DNA of 64,000 nt from Brachybacterium saurashtrense. GTDB lineage: Bacteria; Actinomycetota; Actinomycetes; Actinomycetales; Dermabacteraceae. The notes beneath the pieces were generated by a model. That model made no database searches. It worked only from the letters and a program-made list of their open reading frames with translations, and was not told the origin of the DNA. The translations under genes were made by a program, and so were the position numbers. The stretch covers positions 1,364,001-1,428,000 of the forward strand of contig NZ_CP031356.1 of NCBI RefSeq assembly GCF_003355475.1, given 5' to 3'. Of this stretch, positions 1 through 8,717 are shown piece by piece. Within the stretch, counting starts at the first letter, position 1, and each line of letters starts with the position of its first letter.

Positions 1-263
1 GCCACGGTCTCGACGTCGAAGCCGGCGAAGGCGCGGCGGAAGCCCTCGCGGCGGCGCAGGATCGTGGCCCAGCTGAGCCCTGACTGGAACCCCTCCAGGG
101 CGAGACGTTCGAACACGCCGCGCTCGTCCCGCACGGGCATGCCCCATTCGGTGTCGTAGTAGCGGCGCAGGTCGTCGTGGACCGAGGCCCACACCGGCCG
201 GACCAGCCCGTCGTCGCCGCGGACGAGCCCGTCGGCCGGAGGGGTGCTCTGCTGCGTGCTCAT
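1..263 (-). CDS. tag: DNA-3-methyladenine glycosylase I, 5' part only
   Basis: Only the first 87 codons lie in the window; the gene runs off the left edge. The family excises 3-methyladenine from alkylated DNA. The sequence YYDTEWGMPV, followed by LEGFQSGLSWATILRRREGF, matches the N-terminal half of Tag, including the conserved Glu of the D-x-EWG segment. ATG at 263 is the only sensible start and lies 10 nt after the stop of the upstream siderophore-interacting gene, so the two are probably co-transcribed. Oddly, the positions where E. coli Tag has its two N-terminal zinc ligands (RCGW Cys and YHD His) read RPVW and YYD here, so the zinc snap may be absent. The C-terminal ligands cannot be seen. 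Confidence 0.87.
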   Translation of the reverse strand, partial: MSTQQSTPPADGLVRGDDGLVRPVWASVHDDLRRYYDTEWGMPVRDERGVFERLALEGFQSGLSWATILRRREGFRRAFAGFDVETV

Positions 264-273
264 CGCCGGAGCG

Positions 274-1131
274 TCAGTCGTCGATCGCGCCGATGGGCTC
301 GCGCTTCTCTGCCTGGAACTGGTCCTCGATGCGTCCCAGCGCCCAGTAGGCGGAGATCGAGATCTGCGTGCGCGGGATCCCGGCCTCCTTCACCAGCACG
401 GCCCGCAGCCGCTTGGTGACGCCTCGCTCCACGTGGCAGAACACCTGCAGCCCCTCGTGGTCGGAGAGGTCCAGGCCCTGCACGGCGGCCACCAGGTCCT
501 CGCGGGTGCCCAGCACCCAGCGCAGCTCCACGCCCTCGGGGTGGGCGAGCGCGAGACGATCCTCCTCGTGCTCGAGGTGGATCAGCGCCATGCCGCGGGC
601 CGCCGGATCCATCGCCTCGAGCGCGGCGGCGATCGCGGGGAGCGCGGCGTGGTCGCCGATGAGCAGGTGGCGGCGCGAGGTCGCCTCGGGGCTGTAGCCG
701 CCGCCGGCGCCCATCATCGCGATCCGGTCCCCGGGCTGGGCCTCGTCGGCCCAGCGGGCGGCGATGCCGCTGTCCTCGCCGTCGCCGTGCAGCACCACGT
801 CGACGTCGATCTGCTGCTGCGCATCGTCCCAGTGCCGCACGGTGTAGGTGCGGCGGGCGGGCAGCAGGTCGGGCTGCTCGGCGCGCAGCGTGTCCATGTC
901 ATAGGGCGGGCGGAGGCCCGAGGCGGGATCGGCGAGGAGGAACTTCACGTACGCATCCGTGTGGTGGTTGCGGTGGAGCACCTCGTACCCCGGGCCGCCC
1001 AGCGTGAGCCGCAGCAGGCGGGGCGAGAGACGGGTCTTGGAGATGACCTCCAGCACCGCCTGGGGCTTGGCGGGGCGCGCAGGGCGCGCGGCGGCATCGG
1101 CGGGGCGGGCGGTGTCCGTGGAGGTCTGCAT
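274..1131 (-). CDS. Siderophore-interacting FAD-dependent ferric reductase (SIP/ViuB family)
   Basis: This 285-aa protein has the ferredoxin-reductase-like fold of siderophore-interacting proteins, which release iron in the cytoplasm by reducing ferric siderophores. Residues around 90-100 carry the RTYTVR FAD-binding motif. The middle has the flavin GDRIAMMGAGGGY segment, and the C-terminal half has the family patterns HLLIGDHAALPAI and the ISISAYWALG region. Length is normal. The ATG at 1131 is preceded at exactly 6 nt by TAATGT on the coding strand, so the mRNA may be leaderless. It is followed by tag and is divergent from the CrtI-like gene. The iron-type ABC importer at 16.5-19.5 kb is a plausible functional partner, but nothing physically links them. 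Confidence 0.9.
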   Translation of the reverse strand: MQTSTDTARPADAAARPARPAKPQAVLEVISKTRLSPRLLRLTLGGPGYEVLHRNHHTDAYVKFLLADPASGLRPPYDMDTLRAEQPDLLPARRTYTVRHWDDAQQQIDVDVVLHGDGEDSGIAARWADEAQPGDRIAMMGAGGGYSPEATSRRHLLIGDHAALPAIAAALEAMDPAARGMALIHLEHEEDRLALAHPEGVELRWVLGTREDLVAAVQGLDLSDHEGLQVFCHVERGVTKRLRAVLVKEAGIPRTQISISAYWALGRIEDQFQAEKREPIGAIDD

Positions 1132-1205
1132 GCCCTCACATTACGCGACATCGGCGTTGTGTAAATCCCGCCAGTGCTGCGGTGAGACTGCTCTAGGCTG
1201 GAGCC
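1132..1205. promoter_or_regulatory. Divergent promoter region with two leaderless-type -10 boxes
   Basis: The 74-bp gap between the divergent SIP and CrtI-like genes holds TAATGT (minus strand, 1138-1143) and TAGGCT (plus strand, 1194-1199), each exactly 6 nt from the start codon it faces. Neither gene has a clear additional Shine-Dalgarno need, so both are probably transcribed leaderless. I saw no DtxR/IdeR-type iron box in the gap. Confidence 0.5.
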
Positions 1206-2717
1206 ATGAGCGCGCACCCGACCCCCGAGGTGGACATCGTGGTGGTCGGATCCGGCCCGAACGGACTGGCCGCCGCCGTGACGCTCGCCCGCGCCGGGCT
1301 CTCGGTGGAGGTGCTCGAGTCCCAGCCCACGATCGGCGGCGGCGCCCGCACCCTCGATCTGGGGCTCGCCTCCGGGATCGTGCACGACCTGTGCTCGGCG
1401 GTGCATCCGCTCGCGCTGGCCAGCCCCTTCTTCGCCGCCTTCGACGTCCGTGCGCGCGGCGTGCGCACGGTCGCCCCCGAGGCCTCCTACGCCCAGCCGC
1501 TGGACGAGGAGCCCGCCGCGATCGCCTGGCACGACGTCGCGCGCACCGCCGACGGGCTCGGGGCCGACGGCCGCGCCTGGCTGGCGCTGCTGGGCACCCT
1601 CTCGCGCCATCAGGATCTCGTGGTCGAGCTGGCGCTCGGCGACAAGCGCTCCCTGCCCGCGGCGCTGCGGACACCGCGCACCCTCGCCGCCGCCCCGCTG
1701 TTCGGCGCCCTGGTGGCGATGCAGGGCACTCCCGCCTGGAACCTCCCCTTCCGCACCGAGCGCGCCCGGGCCCTGCTCGGCGGCGTCGCCGCGCACGCGA
1801 TCGGGACGATGCCCTCCCCCGCCCTCGCGGCGACCTCCGGCCTGCTGGGGACGATCGCGCACGGCATCGGCTGGCCGGTGCCCGTCGGCGGGTCCCAGTC
1901 CCTCGTCGACGCACTGGTGACGGACCTCGAGGCCCACGGCGGCCGCCTCCGCACCGACCACCACGTGCACAGCTGGCGCGACGTCCCCGCGGCGCGCGCC
2001 GTGCTGCTGGACACCCCCGCGTGCGCCGCCGCGGACATCCTCGGCTCCCGTCTGCCGGCACGCCTGGAGCGGGCGCTGCGCCGCTTCCCGCACGGGAACG
2101 CGGCGGCGAAGGTGGACTTCGTGCTCTCCGGGCCGGTGCCGTGGCGGGACGCGGAGGTGGGCCGGGCCGGCACCCAGCACCTCGGCGGGACCCGCGCCCA
2201 GATGGCGCAGGCGGAGGCCGAGGTGGCGGCGGGCCGCTTCCCGCAGCGCCCGATGACCCTGGTCAGCGACCCCTCCGTGGCCGATCCCTCGCGTCGCGCC
2301 GGCGGCCAGCGCCCGCTGTGGGCCTACGCGCACGTCCCCGCCGGGGACCCCACGGACCCCACCGAGCGCGTTACGGCGCAGATCGAACGCTTCGCGCCGG
2401 GCTTCCGGGACGTCGTGGTGGCCTCCCGCGGCATTCCCGCCGCCCGGATGGTGGAGCACAATCCCGCCCTGATCGGCGGGGACATCGCGATGGGGCGGGT
2501 GAGCATGGCGGGCATGATCGCTCGCCCCACCGCGCACTGGGATCCGTACCGGCTCGGGGAGACGTCCTGGTACCTGTGCTCGCAGGCCACGCCCCCGGGC
2601 CCGGGGGTGCACGGAATGTCCGGCTGGCACGCGGCCCGCCGGGTGCTCGCACGCGAGTTCGGGATCGAGGAGATGCCGGATCTCTCCCCCGCGGTGCGCT
2701 CCGCCGGGGACGACTGA
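1206..2717 (+). CDS. Phytoene-dehydrogenase-like FAD/NAD(P)-dependent oxidoreductase
   Basis: This 503-aa protein begins with a classic Rossmann dinucleotide-binding motif (VVVGSGPNGLAAA, residues about 12-24) and the second flavoprotein element ESQPTIGGGART. The C-terminal part has the family FAD-contact region near GVHGMSGWHAARRVL. It belongs to the CrtI/COG1233 superfamily, which includes phytoene desaturases and many enzymes of unknown substrate. No carotenoid biosynthesis genes are nearby, so a role in carotenoids is not supported and the substrate is unknown. ATG at 1206 lies 6 nt after TAGGCT, consistent with a leaderless transcript. Confidence 0.85.
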   Translation: MSAHPTPEVDIVVVGSGPNGLAAAVTLARAGLSVEVLESQPTIGGGARTLDLGLASGIVHDLCSAVHPLALASPFFAAFDVRARGVRTVAPEASYAQPLDEEPAAIAWHDVARTADGLGADGRAWLALLGTLSRHQDLVVELALGDKRSLPAALRTPRTLAAAPLFGALVAMQGTPAWNLPFRTERARALLGGVAAHAIGTMPSPALAATSGLLGTIAHGIGWPVPVGGSQSLVDALVTDLEAHGGRLRTDHHVHSWRDVPAARAVLLDTPACAAADILGSRLPARLERALRRFPHGNAAAKVDFVLSGPVPWRDAEVGRAGTQHLGGTRAQMAQAEAEVAAGRFPQRPMTLVSDPSVADPSRRAGGQRPLWAYAHVPAGDPTDPTERVTAQIERFAPGFRDVVVASRGIPAARMVEHNPALIGGDIAMGRVSMAGMIARPTAHWDPYRLGETSWYLCSQATPPGPGVHGMSGWHAARRVLAREFGIEEMPDLSPAVRSAGDD

Positions 2718-2779
2718 CGCGTCACACCCGGCGCGCCCATGTTGAGATCCGGGCGACCCATGCCACAGCATGGCTCCCC

Positions 2780-4270
2780 GTGAATTCTCAAGCAGCCTCG
2801 GACGCCGTCGCCCACGAGAGCGACGAGGCCGTCCACAACCCCTCCGGACGCACCTTCCTCGGCCAGCCCGGACCGCTCGCGAACCTGTTCAGCGTGGAAC
2901 TCTGGGAGCGCTTCAGCTTCTACGGGATGCAGGGCATCCTCGCGATCTACATGTACTTCGCCGCCACCGACGGCGGCCTCGGGATCGACGAGGGCGCCGC
3001 CCTCGGGATCGTCGGCGCCTACGGCGGCTCGGTCTACCTGTTCTCCATCCTGGGCGCCCTGGTCTCGGACCGTCTGCTCGGCCCCGAGCGCACGCTGTTC
3101 GGCAGCGCCGCGATGATCATGCTGGGCCACCTGGCCCTGGCCTTCGTGCCCGGCGTGCCCGGCCTCCTGGCCGGCCTGCTGCTGGTGGGCGTCGGCTCCG
3201 GCGGGCTGAAGTCCACCGCGGCGACGCTGGTGGGCTCCCTGTACTCCCGCGACGACCCGCGCCGCGACGCCGGGTTCTCGATCTACTACATGGGCATCAA
3301 CATCGGCGGCCTGCTGGGCCCGCTGATCACCGGCCTCGCCCAGCAGATGTGGGGCTTCCACCTGGGCTTCGGCCTCGCCGCGGTGGGCATGGCCATCGGC
3401 CTGATCCAGTACGTGGCCACGCGTCGCGGCCTGCCGGCGAGCGTGCACAGGGTCCCCGACCCGCTGCCGCGGTCGCAGTACCCGCTGTGGGCCGGGATCG
3501 GGGTGGGCGTCCTGGCGCTCGTGCTGGTGCTGGTGCTCACCGGCGTGCTGAACGCGGGCAACCTCGCCGCCGTGGTGGCCGGTCTGTCCGTGGCGGGCGC
3601 TGTGGTGATCTTCGCGCTGCTGCTCACCTCGAAGAAGCTCGACGCCGACGAGCGCTCCCGCGTGGTGGCGTTCATCCCGCTGTTCATCGGCACCTCGGCG
3701 TTCTTCGCCCTGTTCCAGCAGCAGTTCACCGTCATCACCCTGTACTCGGACACCCGCCTGGACCGCGAGATCCTGGGCTGGGAGATGCCGATCTCCTGGG
3801 TGCAGTCGCTGAACCCGTTCTTCATCATCGTGCTCGCCCCCGTGATGGCGGCGCTGTGGACCCGGCTCGGCACCCGCCAGCCCACCACCCCCGCGAAGTT
3901 CGGGGTGGGCATCATCCTGATGGGCTCCGCCTTCCTGCTGTTCCTCCCGATGGCCTCCGTGGTGGCCGTCCCGGTGCTGTGGATCGCGATGATCATGGTG
4001 GTGGCGACGCTGGGTGAGCTGTGGCTGTCCCCCGTGGGCCTGTCGCTGGCCACGAAGCTCGCCCCCGCCGCCTACCCGGTGCTGATGATGGCGCTGTACA
4101 ACCTCTCCGTCGCGCTCGGCACCGCGCTGTCCGGCTCCCTGGCGAGCTTCTACTCCGCGGAGACCGAGGTCGCGTACTTCGGCGCGCTCGGCGCCGTGAC
4201 CATCGCGATCGGTGTCATGATGCTGCTGGTCGCACGGCCCGTCGGCCGGGCCATGCGCGGAGTGCGCTGA
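2780..4270 (+). CDS. POT/PTR-family proton-coupled oligopeptide transporter
   Basis: This 496-aa membrane protein of the major facilitator superfamily imports di- and tripeptides with protons. The signature ExxERF is present as ELWERFSFYG (Glu40, Glu43, Arg44), followed by the family region GAYGGSVYLFSILGALVSDRLLG and about 14 hydrophobic segments. The open frame continues far upstream without an ATG. The GTG at 2780 is chosen because the conserved N-terminus starts shortly after it. No convincing Shine-Dalgarno sequence precedes it. It follows the CrtI-like gene by about 60 bp and ends at a strong hairpin. Bacterial homologues are named DtpT/YdgR, but substrate preference cannot be read here. 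Confidence 0.9.
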   Translation: MNSQAASDAVAHESDEAVHNPSGRTFLGQPGPLANLFSVELWERFSFYGMQGILAIYMYFAATDGGLGIDEGAALGIVGAYGGSVYLFSILGALVSDRLLGPERTLFGSAAMIMLGHLALAFVPGVPGLLAGLLLVGVGSGGLKSTAATLVGSLYSRDDPRRDAGFSIYYMGINIGGLLGPLITGLAQQMWGFHLGFGLAAVGMAIGLIQYVATRRGLPASVHRVPDPLPRSQYPLWAGIGVGVLALVLVLVLTGVLNAGNLAAVVAGLSVAGAVVIFALLLTSKKLDADERSRVVAFIPLFIGTSAFFALFQQQFTVITLYSDTRLDREILGWEMPISWVQSLNPFFIIVLAPVMAALWTRLGTRQPTTPAKFGVGIILMGSAFLLFLPMASVVAVPVLWIAMIMVVATLGELWLSPVGLSLATKLAPAAYPVLMMALYNLSVALGTALSGSLASFYSAETEVAYFGALGAVTIAIGVMMLLVARPVGRAMRGVR

Positions 4271-4305
4271 CCGGTCACGCCACCCCCTTCGCCGCCCGTC
4301 CCCGT

Positions 4306-4332
4306 CCCGGCCCTGTCGCCGGCGGGGCCGGG
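4306..4332. terminator. G+C-rich hairpin between convergent genes
   Basis: CCCGGCCC (4306-4313) pairs perfectly with GGGCCGGG (4325-4332) around an 11-nt loop. It sits in the 70-bp gap between the plus-strand peptide transporter and the minus-strand 439-aa gene, so it could end transcription from both sides. There is no T tract. Confidence 0.5.
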
Positions 4333-4340
4333 CGGCGTCC

Positions 4341-5660
4341 TCATCCCCGGGCGCGCAGCAGCGTCTGCACGGCCCGGCGCAGCGTGGGCGAGCCGCGGAA
4401 GCGCCGGTCCTGCAGCGTGAGCGCCCCCGTCGCCACCAGCGCGTCGAGATCCGCGATCACCTCGGCCCAGCGCCGCAGCGCCGCGACCTCCTCGCGCGCC
4501 GTCGCGGGTACCCGCTCCTGCGGATCCCACGGGTCCCGACGCACCAGCCCCTCCTCGCGGCACGCGGCCAGCAGGGCCGCGGCCGTGTCCGGCATCCCCC
4601 GGAAGCCGCCGTCCTCGACCGCACGCGCGGCCCGCCCCAGCAGCAGCGTGGAGAGCACCGCTTGGGCGAACCCGGCGGGAGTCTCCCCCTCCCCCGGCGA
4701 CCCGTCGCCGGCGGGGACCGGCCCCGGCGCCGGACGCACCCGGCCCGCGGAGACCTCCAGCCAGCCCCCGTCGCGCAGCGCCACCCAGGGGCCGACGATC
4801 TCCGGGTGGTCCCACATGCTGCGCACGCGCGCCGGGATCCCGAACCTCGCCAGCAGGCGGGCGCTGTCGGCGCGCCCCAGCGCACCGGTGGCCGTGACGG
4901 GCCTCCCCTCGCCCACCACCTCTCGCAGCAGCCGGGCCCGCTGCACGAAGGCGTCCGCCTCCGGGTCATCGCCCGCCGGCGCGTCCCCGGATCGGGCCAG
5001 CAGGCGTGCGGTCTCGCGGTGATCCGGCAGGAACCAGGGACTGAGGGCCTCCTGCCGCCGCGTCGCCGCGATCGCGCGCAGCGCCGCGGAGCGGTCGTAG
5101 GGCCGCCGGGGGTGCGGCAGCATCCCGGTCTCGCCGAGGGCGAGCCGCTCGTCGTCGGGGAGCTCCTCGTACCAGTGCAGGTAGGCGGCGAGCTCGGTCT
5201 CGTCCTCGAGGTCCACCCCGAGCGCCAGGCCGTGGCCGAGGACGTTGGTGGAGAACGAGCGCCGCGAGGGGTCGTCGGCCGCCTCGAGGGTCGCGAACTC
5301 GAGGGCCCGCAGCATCCCGGGCGCCTCGGAGGCCGGGAGCGAGGCCGGATGCCACCGTCCCGTCTCGTGCAGGTGGGTCACGAAGCGGACCAGCGCCGGG
5401 ATCACATCTATCACCTGCTCGCGCCGCTGCACCACCGTGCGCGGCAGCACCTCGGTGAGCAGCGCGGCGGCGAGCTCCGGCGTCCACAGCCCCGGCTCGG
5501 GGCTGGAGAGCTCCTCGGCCTTCAGCCGCAGCAGGATCTCCAGGGTGCGGACCTCCTCGGCTACGGCGGCGTCCTCCGCGTGGGCGAGGCGTCCGTCGGC
5601 GTACTCGGTGAGCACGAGCTCGCGCTCGTGCCGCTGCTGCTCCCTGTCCGCGTCCGTCAC
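4341..5660 (-). CDS. Hypothetical protein, 439 aa
   Basis: I do not recognise a family. The protein is soluble, with no signal peptide or membrane segment, mostly helical by composition and rich in charged and Leu/Ala residues. Residues 1-40 are polar and may be coiled (ADREQQRHERELVL). The central part contains repeated Trp-bearing segments (LHETGRWHP, YLHWYEELP, LSPWFLPDHRETARLL), and around 270-310 a hinge with MWDHPEIVGPWVALRDGGWLEV. GTG at 5660 is chosen because it starts the coherent polar N-terminus and is preceded by a purine-rich stretch. The frame stays open upstream, but that part has shadow-like composition. It is divergent from the HNH gene across about 220 bp. Confidence 0.65.
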   Translation of the reverse strand: MTDADREQQRHERELVLTEYADGRLAHAEDAAVAEEVRTLEILLRLKAEELSSPEPGLWTPELAAALLTEVLPRTVVQRREQVIDVIPALVRFVTHLHETGRWHPASLPASEAPGMLRALEFATLEAADDPSRRSFSTNVLGHGLALGVDLEDETELAAYLHWYEELPDDERLALGETGMLPHPRRPYDRSAALRAIAATRRQEALSPWFLPDHRETARLLARSGDAPAGDDPEADAFVQRARLLREVVGEGRPVTATGALGRADSARLLARFGIPARVRSMWDHPEIVGPWVALRDGGWLEVSAGRVRPAPGPVPAGDGSPGEGETPAGFAQAVLSTLLLGRAARAVEDGGFRGMPDTAAALLAACREEGLVRRDPWDPQERVPATAREEVAALRRWAEVIADLDALVATGALTLQDRRFRGSPTLRRAVQTLLRARG

Positions 5661-5882
5661 GTCCCCAGGATGCCTCAGGCGGTGCCGGGACGGGCGCGCG
5701 CTGCGACGGCGCCGGTGCGGAGACAGTGCGTCGCCTGGGGTCCATGTGCCCGCAACCCGGCCGCCGCCGAGAATTCGCTGGTGGTGCGCGCACGGATCCG
5801 CGAGACTGGAGCTGCTCGGCCCCCGAGCCCTTCCCGCCCCGGGCCGCGCGACGGCCCCGTCGAGACGGGAGGAGGTGCAGAG

Positions 5883-6410
5883 ATGGCCCTGGTGAAGGTG
5901 TACAACCGCGGCTACGACCCGGAGACCCGCATCGGCGAGCTGCTGCACACCACCACCGTGCGCCACGCCTTCGGGATGATCCGCCGCGAGGTGGCGGACC
6001 CGGTGGAGCTCACGCTGATCGAAGACAGGATCGTGCCCACCGCGCTCGAACTGACCCGCGAGCTCAGCGGGGCCTGGGTGGAGGGCGCCGGTCGGCGGTC
6101 CGTGGGCTTCTCCTACCGAGCGGTCCACGAGCGCGATCACTGGAGCTGCGCCTACTGCGGCCGCAGTGTCTCCCGCACCCCGGCCTGCGAGGCCCTGCTC
6201 GCCACCGTTGACCACATCCTGCCCGTCTCCCGCGGCGGGCCCTCCACCTGGACGAACCTGGTCTGCGCGTGCAAGGAGTGCAACAACCGCAAGGCGGACC
6301 GCACCCCCGAGGAGGCCGGGATGCTGCTGCGCGTGGAGCCCTATGACCCGGCTCTCGCCTACCGGGTGGGCGGTTTCGTGGAGCGGCTCCCCGTGCTGGT
6401 CACCGCGTGA
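5883..6410 (+). CDS. HNH endonuclease family protein
   Basis: This 175-aa protein carries a complete HNH nuclease module in its C-terminal half: the first zinc knuckle SCAYCGR, the catalytic DHILPVSRGG, then NLVCACKECNNRK with the second knuckle and conserved Asn. Stand-alone actinobacterial HNH proteins with this arrangement are common; cellular roles are mostly unknown. Residues 1-75 form a family-specific N-terminus resembling other McrA-like stand-alone proteins. A strong Shine-Dalgarno (GGGAGGAGGTG) precedes ATG 5883. There is no methylase or phage gene beside it, so a restriction role is not indicated. Confidence 0.88.
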   Translation: MALVKVYNRGYDPETRIGELLHTTTVRHAFGMIRREVADPVELTLIEDRIVPTALELTRELSGAWVEGAGRRSVGFSYRAVHERDHWSCAYCGRSVSRTPACEALLATVDHILPVSRGGPSTWTNLVCACKECNNRKADRTPEEAGMLLRVEPYDPALAYRVGGFVERLPVLVTA

Positions 6411-6496
6411 GCGCGAGGCGGCGCCCGGGCGCAACGTGAGGATCGCCGCACCGCGCCCGAACTGCACATATCTCATCTGTGAGTTACGGTCACGGC

Positions 6497-8038
6497 ATGA
6501 CTGTGCATGAGGACTACCTGGCCCGCATCGGGACGCTCATCCGCGACGCCCGCCAGCACTCAGGGCTCACCCAGGCTCAGCTCGCCACCCAGCTGGGCAC
6601 CAGCCAGAGCGCGGTGAACCGCATCGAGAAGGGTCAGCAGAACCTCACCCTGGAGACCCTCTCCCGGATCGGCTCCACCCTCGACTCCGAGCTGGTGGGC
6701 GTGGGCAAGGGCACCACCGGTCCCAGCCACCTGCGGGTGCAGGGCGAGACCACGCTCTCCGGCGCGATCGACGTGAAGTCCTCGAAGAACGCGGGCGTGG
6801 CGCTGCTGTGCGCCTCGCTGCTGAACACCGGCACCACCGTGCTGCGCAAGGTGGCCCGCATCGAGGAGGTGAACCGCCTGCTCGAGGTGCTCACCTCCAT
6901 CGGCGTGAAGGCCACCTGGCTCAACGCCGAGAACGACCTCGAGCTGCAGGTGCCCGCCACGCTGGACCTCGCCTCGATCGACGCGGCCGCCGCCCGTCGC
7001 ACCCGGTCGATCATCATGTTCCTGGGCCCGCTGCTGCATCGCGCCGGCCGCTTCCAGCTCCCCTATGCCGGGGGGTGCGACCTGGGCACGCGCACCGTCG
7101 AGCCGCACATGTCCGCCCTGCGCCACTTCGGCCTCGAGGTGGTGGCCACCGATCATCACTACCAGGCGACCACCACGCCGGTGGACGGCCCGCGCCGGCC
7201 CATCGTGCTCACCGAGCGCGGCGACACCGTCACCGAGAACGCCCTGCTCGCCGCCGCGCTCAGCGAGGGCGAGACCGTGATCCGCAATGCGAGCCCGAAC
7301 TACATGGTGCAGGACCTGTGCTTCTTCCTGGAGGAGCTCGGCGTGCAGATCGAGGGGATCGGCACCACCACCCTGCGCGTGCGCGGGCGCGCCCACCTCT
7401 CCACCGACGTGGAGTACGCCCCCAGCGAGGACCCGATCGAGGCGATGAGCCTGATCTCCGCCGCGATCGTGACCCGGTCCTCCATCACCGTGCGCCGGGT
7501 GCCGATCGAGTTCATGGAGATCGAGCTGGCGCTGCTGGAGGAGATGGGCCTGCGCTACGACCGCTCCGAGGAGTACATGGCGGAGAACGGTCGCACCCGC
7601 CTGGTGGACATCACCACCCACCCCTCGCAGCTGCGGGCGCCGATCGACAAGATCCACCCGATGCCCTTCCCCGGCCTGAACATCGACAACCTCCCGTTCT
7701 TCGCCGTGATCGCGGCGACCGCGGAGGGGCAGACGATGCTGCACGACTGGGTGTACGAGAACCGCGCGATCTATCTCACCGAGCTCACGAAGCTGGGGGC
7801 GAACGTGAAGCTGATGGATCCGCACCGCGTGCTCATCGAGGGGCCCACCCGGTGGAGCGGGGCGGAGCTGGTGTGCCCGCCGGCGCTGCGCCCGGCGGTG
7901 GTGATCCTGCTGGCGATGCTCGCGGCCAAGGGCACCTCCGTGCTGCGCAACGTGTACGTGATCAACCGCGGCTACGAGGACCTCGCCGAGCGGCTGAACC
8001 GGCTCGGCGCCCGGATCGAGACCTTCCGGGACATCTGA
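6497..8038 (+). CDS. XRE-type HTH domain fused to MurA-like UDP-GlcNAc enolpyruvyltransferase
   Basis: This 513-aa protein has an N-terminal XRE/Cro helix-turn-helix (about residues 8-65, HSGLTQAQLATQLGTSQSAV) followed by a full EPSP-synthase-fold domain of the MurA family, which attaches enolpyruvate to UDP-GlcNAc in the first committed step of peptidoglycan synthesis. Catalytic features are kept: Lys97-Asn98 in the SSKNAG segment (Lys22 equivalent), Cys194 in AGGCDLGTRT (the fosfomycin-target Cys115 equivalent), an Asp in PGLNIDNLPF and the closing VINRGYE motif. Start ATG 6497 lies 6 nt after TACGGT. Normal MurA is about 420-430 aa without an HTH. It could be the housekeeping enzyme or a diverged paralogue; the PGFPTD loop is altered. 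Confidence 0.88.
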   Translation: MTVHEDYLARIGTLIRDARQHSGLTQAQLATQLGTSQSAVNRIEKGQQNLTLETLSRIGSTLDSELVGVGKGTTGPSHLRVQGETTLSGAIDVKSSKNAGVALLCASLLNTGTTVLRKVARIEEVNRLLEVLTSIGVKATWLNAENDLELQVPATLDLASIDAAAARRTRSIIMFLGPLLHRAGRFQLPYAGGCDLGTRTVEPHMSALRHFGLEVVATDHHYQATTTPVDGPRRPIVLTERGDTVTENALLAAALSEGETVIRNASPNYMVQDLCFFLEELGVQIEGIGTTTLRVRGRAHLSTDVEYAPSEDPIEAMSLISAAIVTRSSITVRRVPIEFMEIELALLEEMGLRYDRSEEYMAENGRTRLVDITTHPSQLRAPIDKIHPMPFPGLNIDNLPFFAVIAATAEGQTMLHDWVYENRAIYLTELTKLGANVKLMDPHRVLIEGPTRWSGAELVCPPALRPAVVILLAMLAAKGTSVLRNVYVINRGYEDLAERLNRLGARIETFRDI

Positions 8039-8105
8039 GGCGACCGCCCCGGCCCGGCCCGGCGATTCCCCCGCCCGCGCGGACGAGGCTCGCTACGATC
8101 GGGTC

Positions 8106-8717
8106 ATGACCAGCCAGGAGAATCCATCCGGCGCGGTGATCGGCCGTGCGGGCTCGTACGGCAAGGGCGTGGCCCGACGGCAGGAGATCCTCGATCGCGC
8201 GATCGAGACCTTCCGCGAGCGCGGAGCCGCCGGGACGTCCCTGCGCTCGATCGCCCAGTCGATCGGCATCTCCCATGCCGCGCTGCTGCACTACTTCGAC
8301 TCCCGCGAGCAGCTGCTCGTGGCCGTGTACGCGCGGGCGGAGTCGCAGAGGGACACCGGCGGCGACTCCGCGGAGTCCGCGCTGGACGTGCTGGTGCAGG
8401 CCGCGATGATCAATGTGGGCGTGCCCGGGATGGTGGAGCTGTACACCACCTTGGTGGCGACCTCCCTCGCGGTGGAGGGGTCGCCCACCAACGAGTTCTT
8501 CACCGACCGCTTCGCCCGCATCCGCCAGGAGCTCACCGAGCGGCTCGCCGACGAGCAGGCCGCCGGGCGCGTGCGCGATGACGTGGAGCCCGCCGACATG
8601 GCGGCCCTGATCATTGCGGCGTCCGACGGCCTGCAGATCCAGTGGCTGCTCGAGCCGAGCGTGGAGCTGGAGCGCACCCTGGAGACCTTCTCCGTGCTGC
8701 TGTCCCCTACCGCTTGA
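8106..8717 (+). CDS. TetR/AcrR-family transcriptional regulator
   Basis: This 203-aa protein has the TetR N-terminal helix-turn-helix at about residues 22-68 (ILDRAIETFRERGAAGTSL, then SIAQSIGISHAALLHYF). A C-terminal ligand domain resembles the TetR_C group with an LxTTLVATSLAVEG helix. ATG 8106 lies 6 nt after TACGAT, suggesting a leaderless transcript. Its stop overlaps the end of the converging ABC ATPase gene by 11 nt, so the two share a 3' boundary. The ligand and target are unknown; the neighbouring transport cluster is a candidate target by proximity only. Confidence 0.88.
   Translation: MTSQENPSGAVIGRAGSYGKGVARRQEILDRAIETFRERGAAGTSLRSIAQSIGISHAALLHYFDSREQLLVAVYARAESQRDTGGDSAESALDVLVQAAMINVGVPGMVELYTTLVATSLAVEGSPTNEFFTDRFARIRQELTERLADEQAAGRVRDDVEPADMAALIIAASDGLQIQWLLEPSVELERTLETFSVLLSPTA

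Noticed and set aside
1206-2717. Carotenoid desaturase (crtI) naming
   Set aside because: No crtB/crtE partners are present and the CrtI-like family has many non-carotenoid members, so a specific name is not justified.
959-2770. Very long open frames in several other frames over the CrtI-like gene and elsewhere
   Set aside because: High G+C keeps antisense and off-frame stops rare. The products are Arg/Pro/Ala/Gly-rich with no domain features, and they overlap genes with clear motifs.
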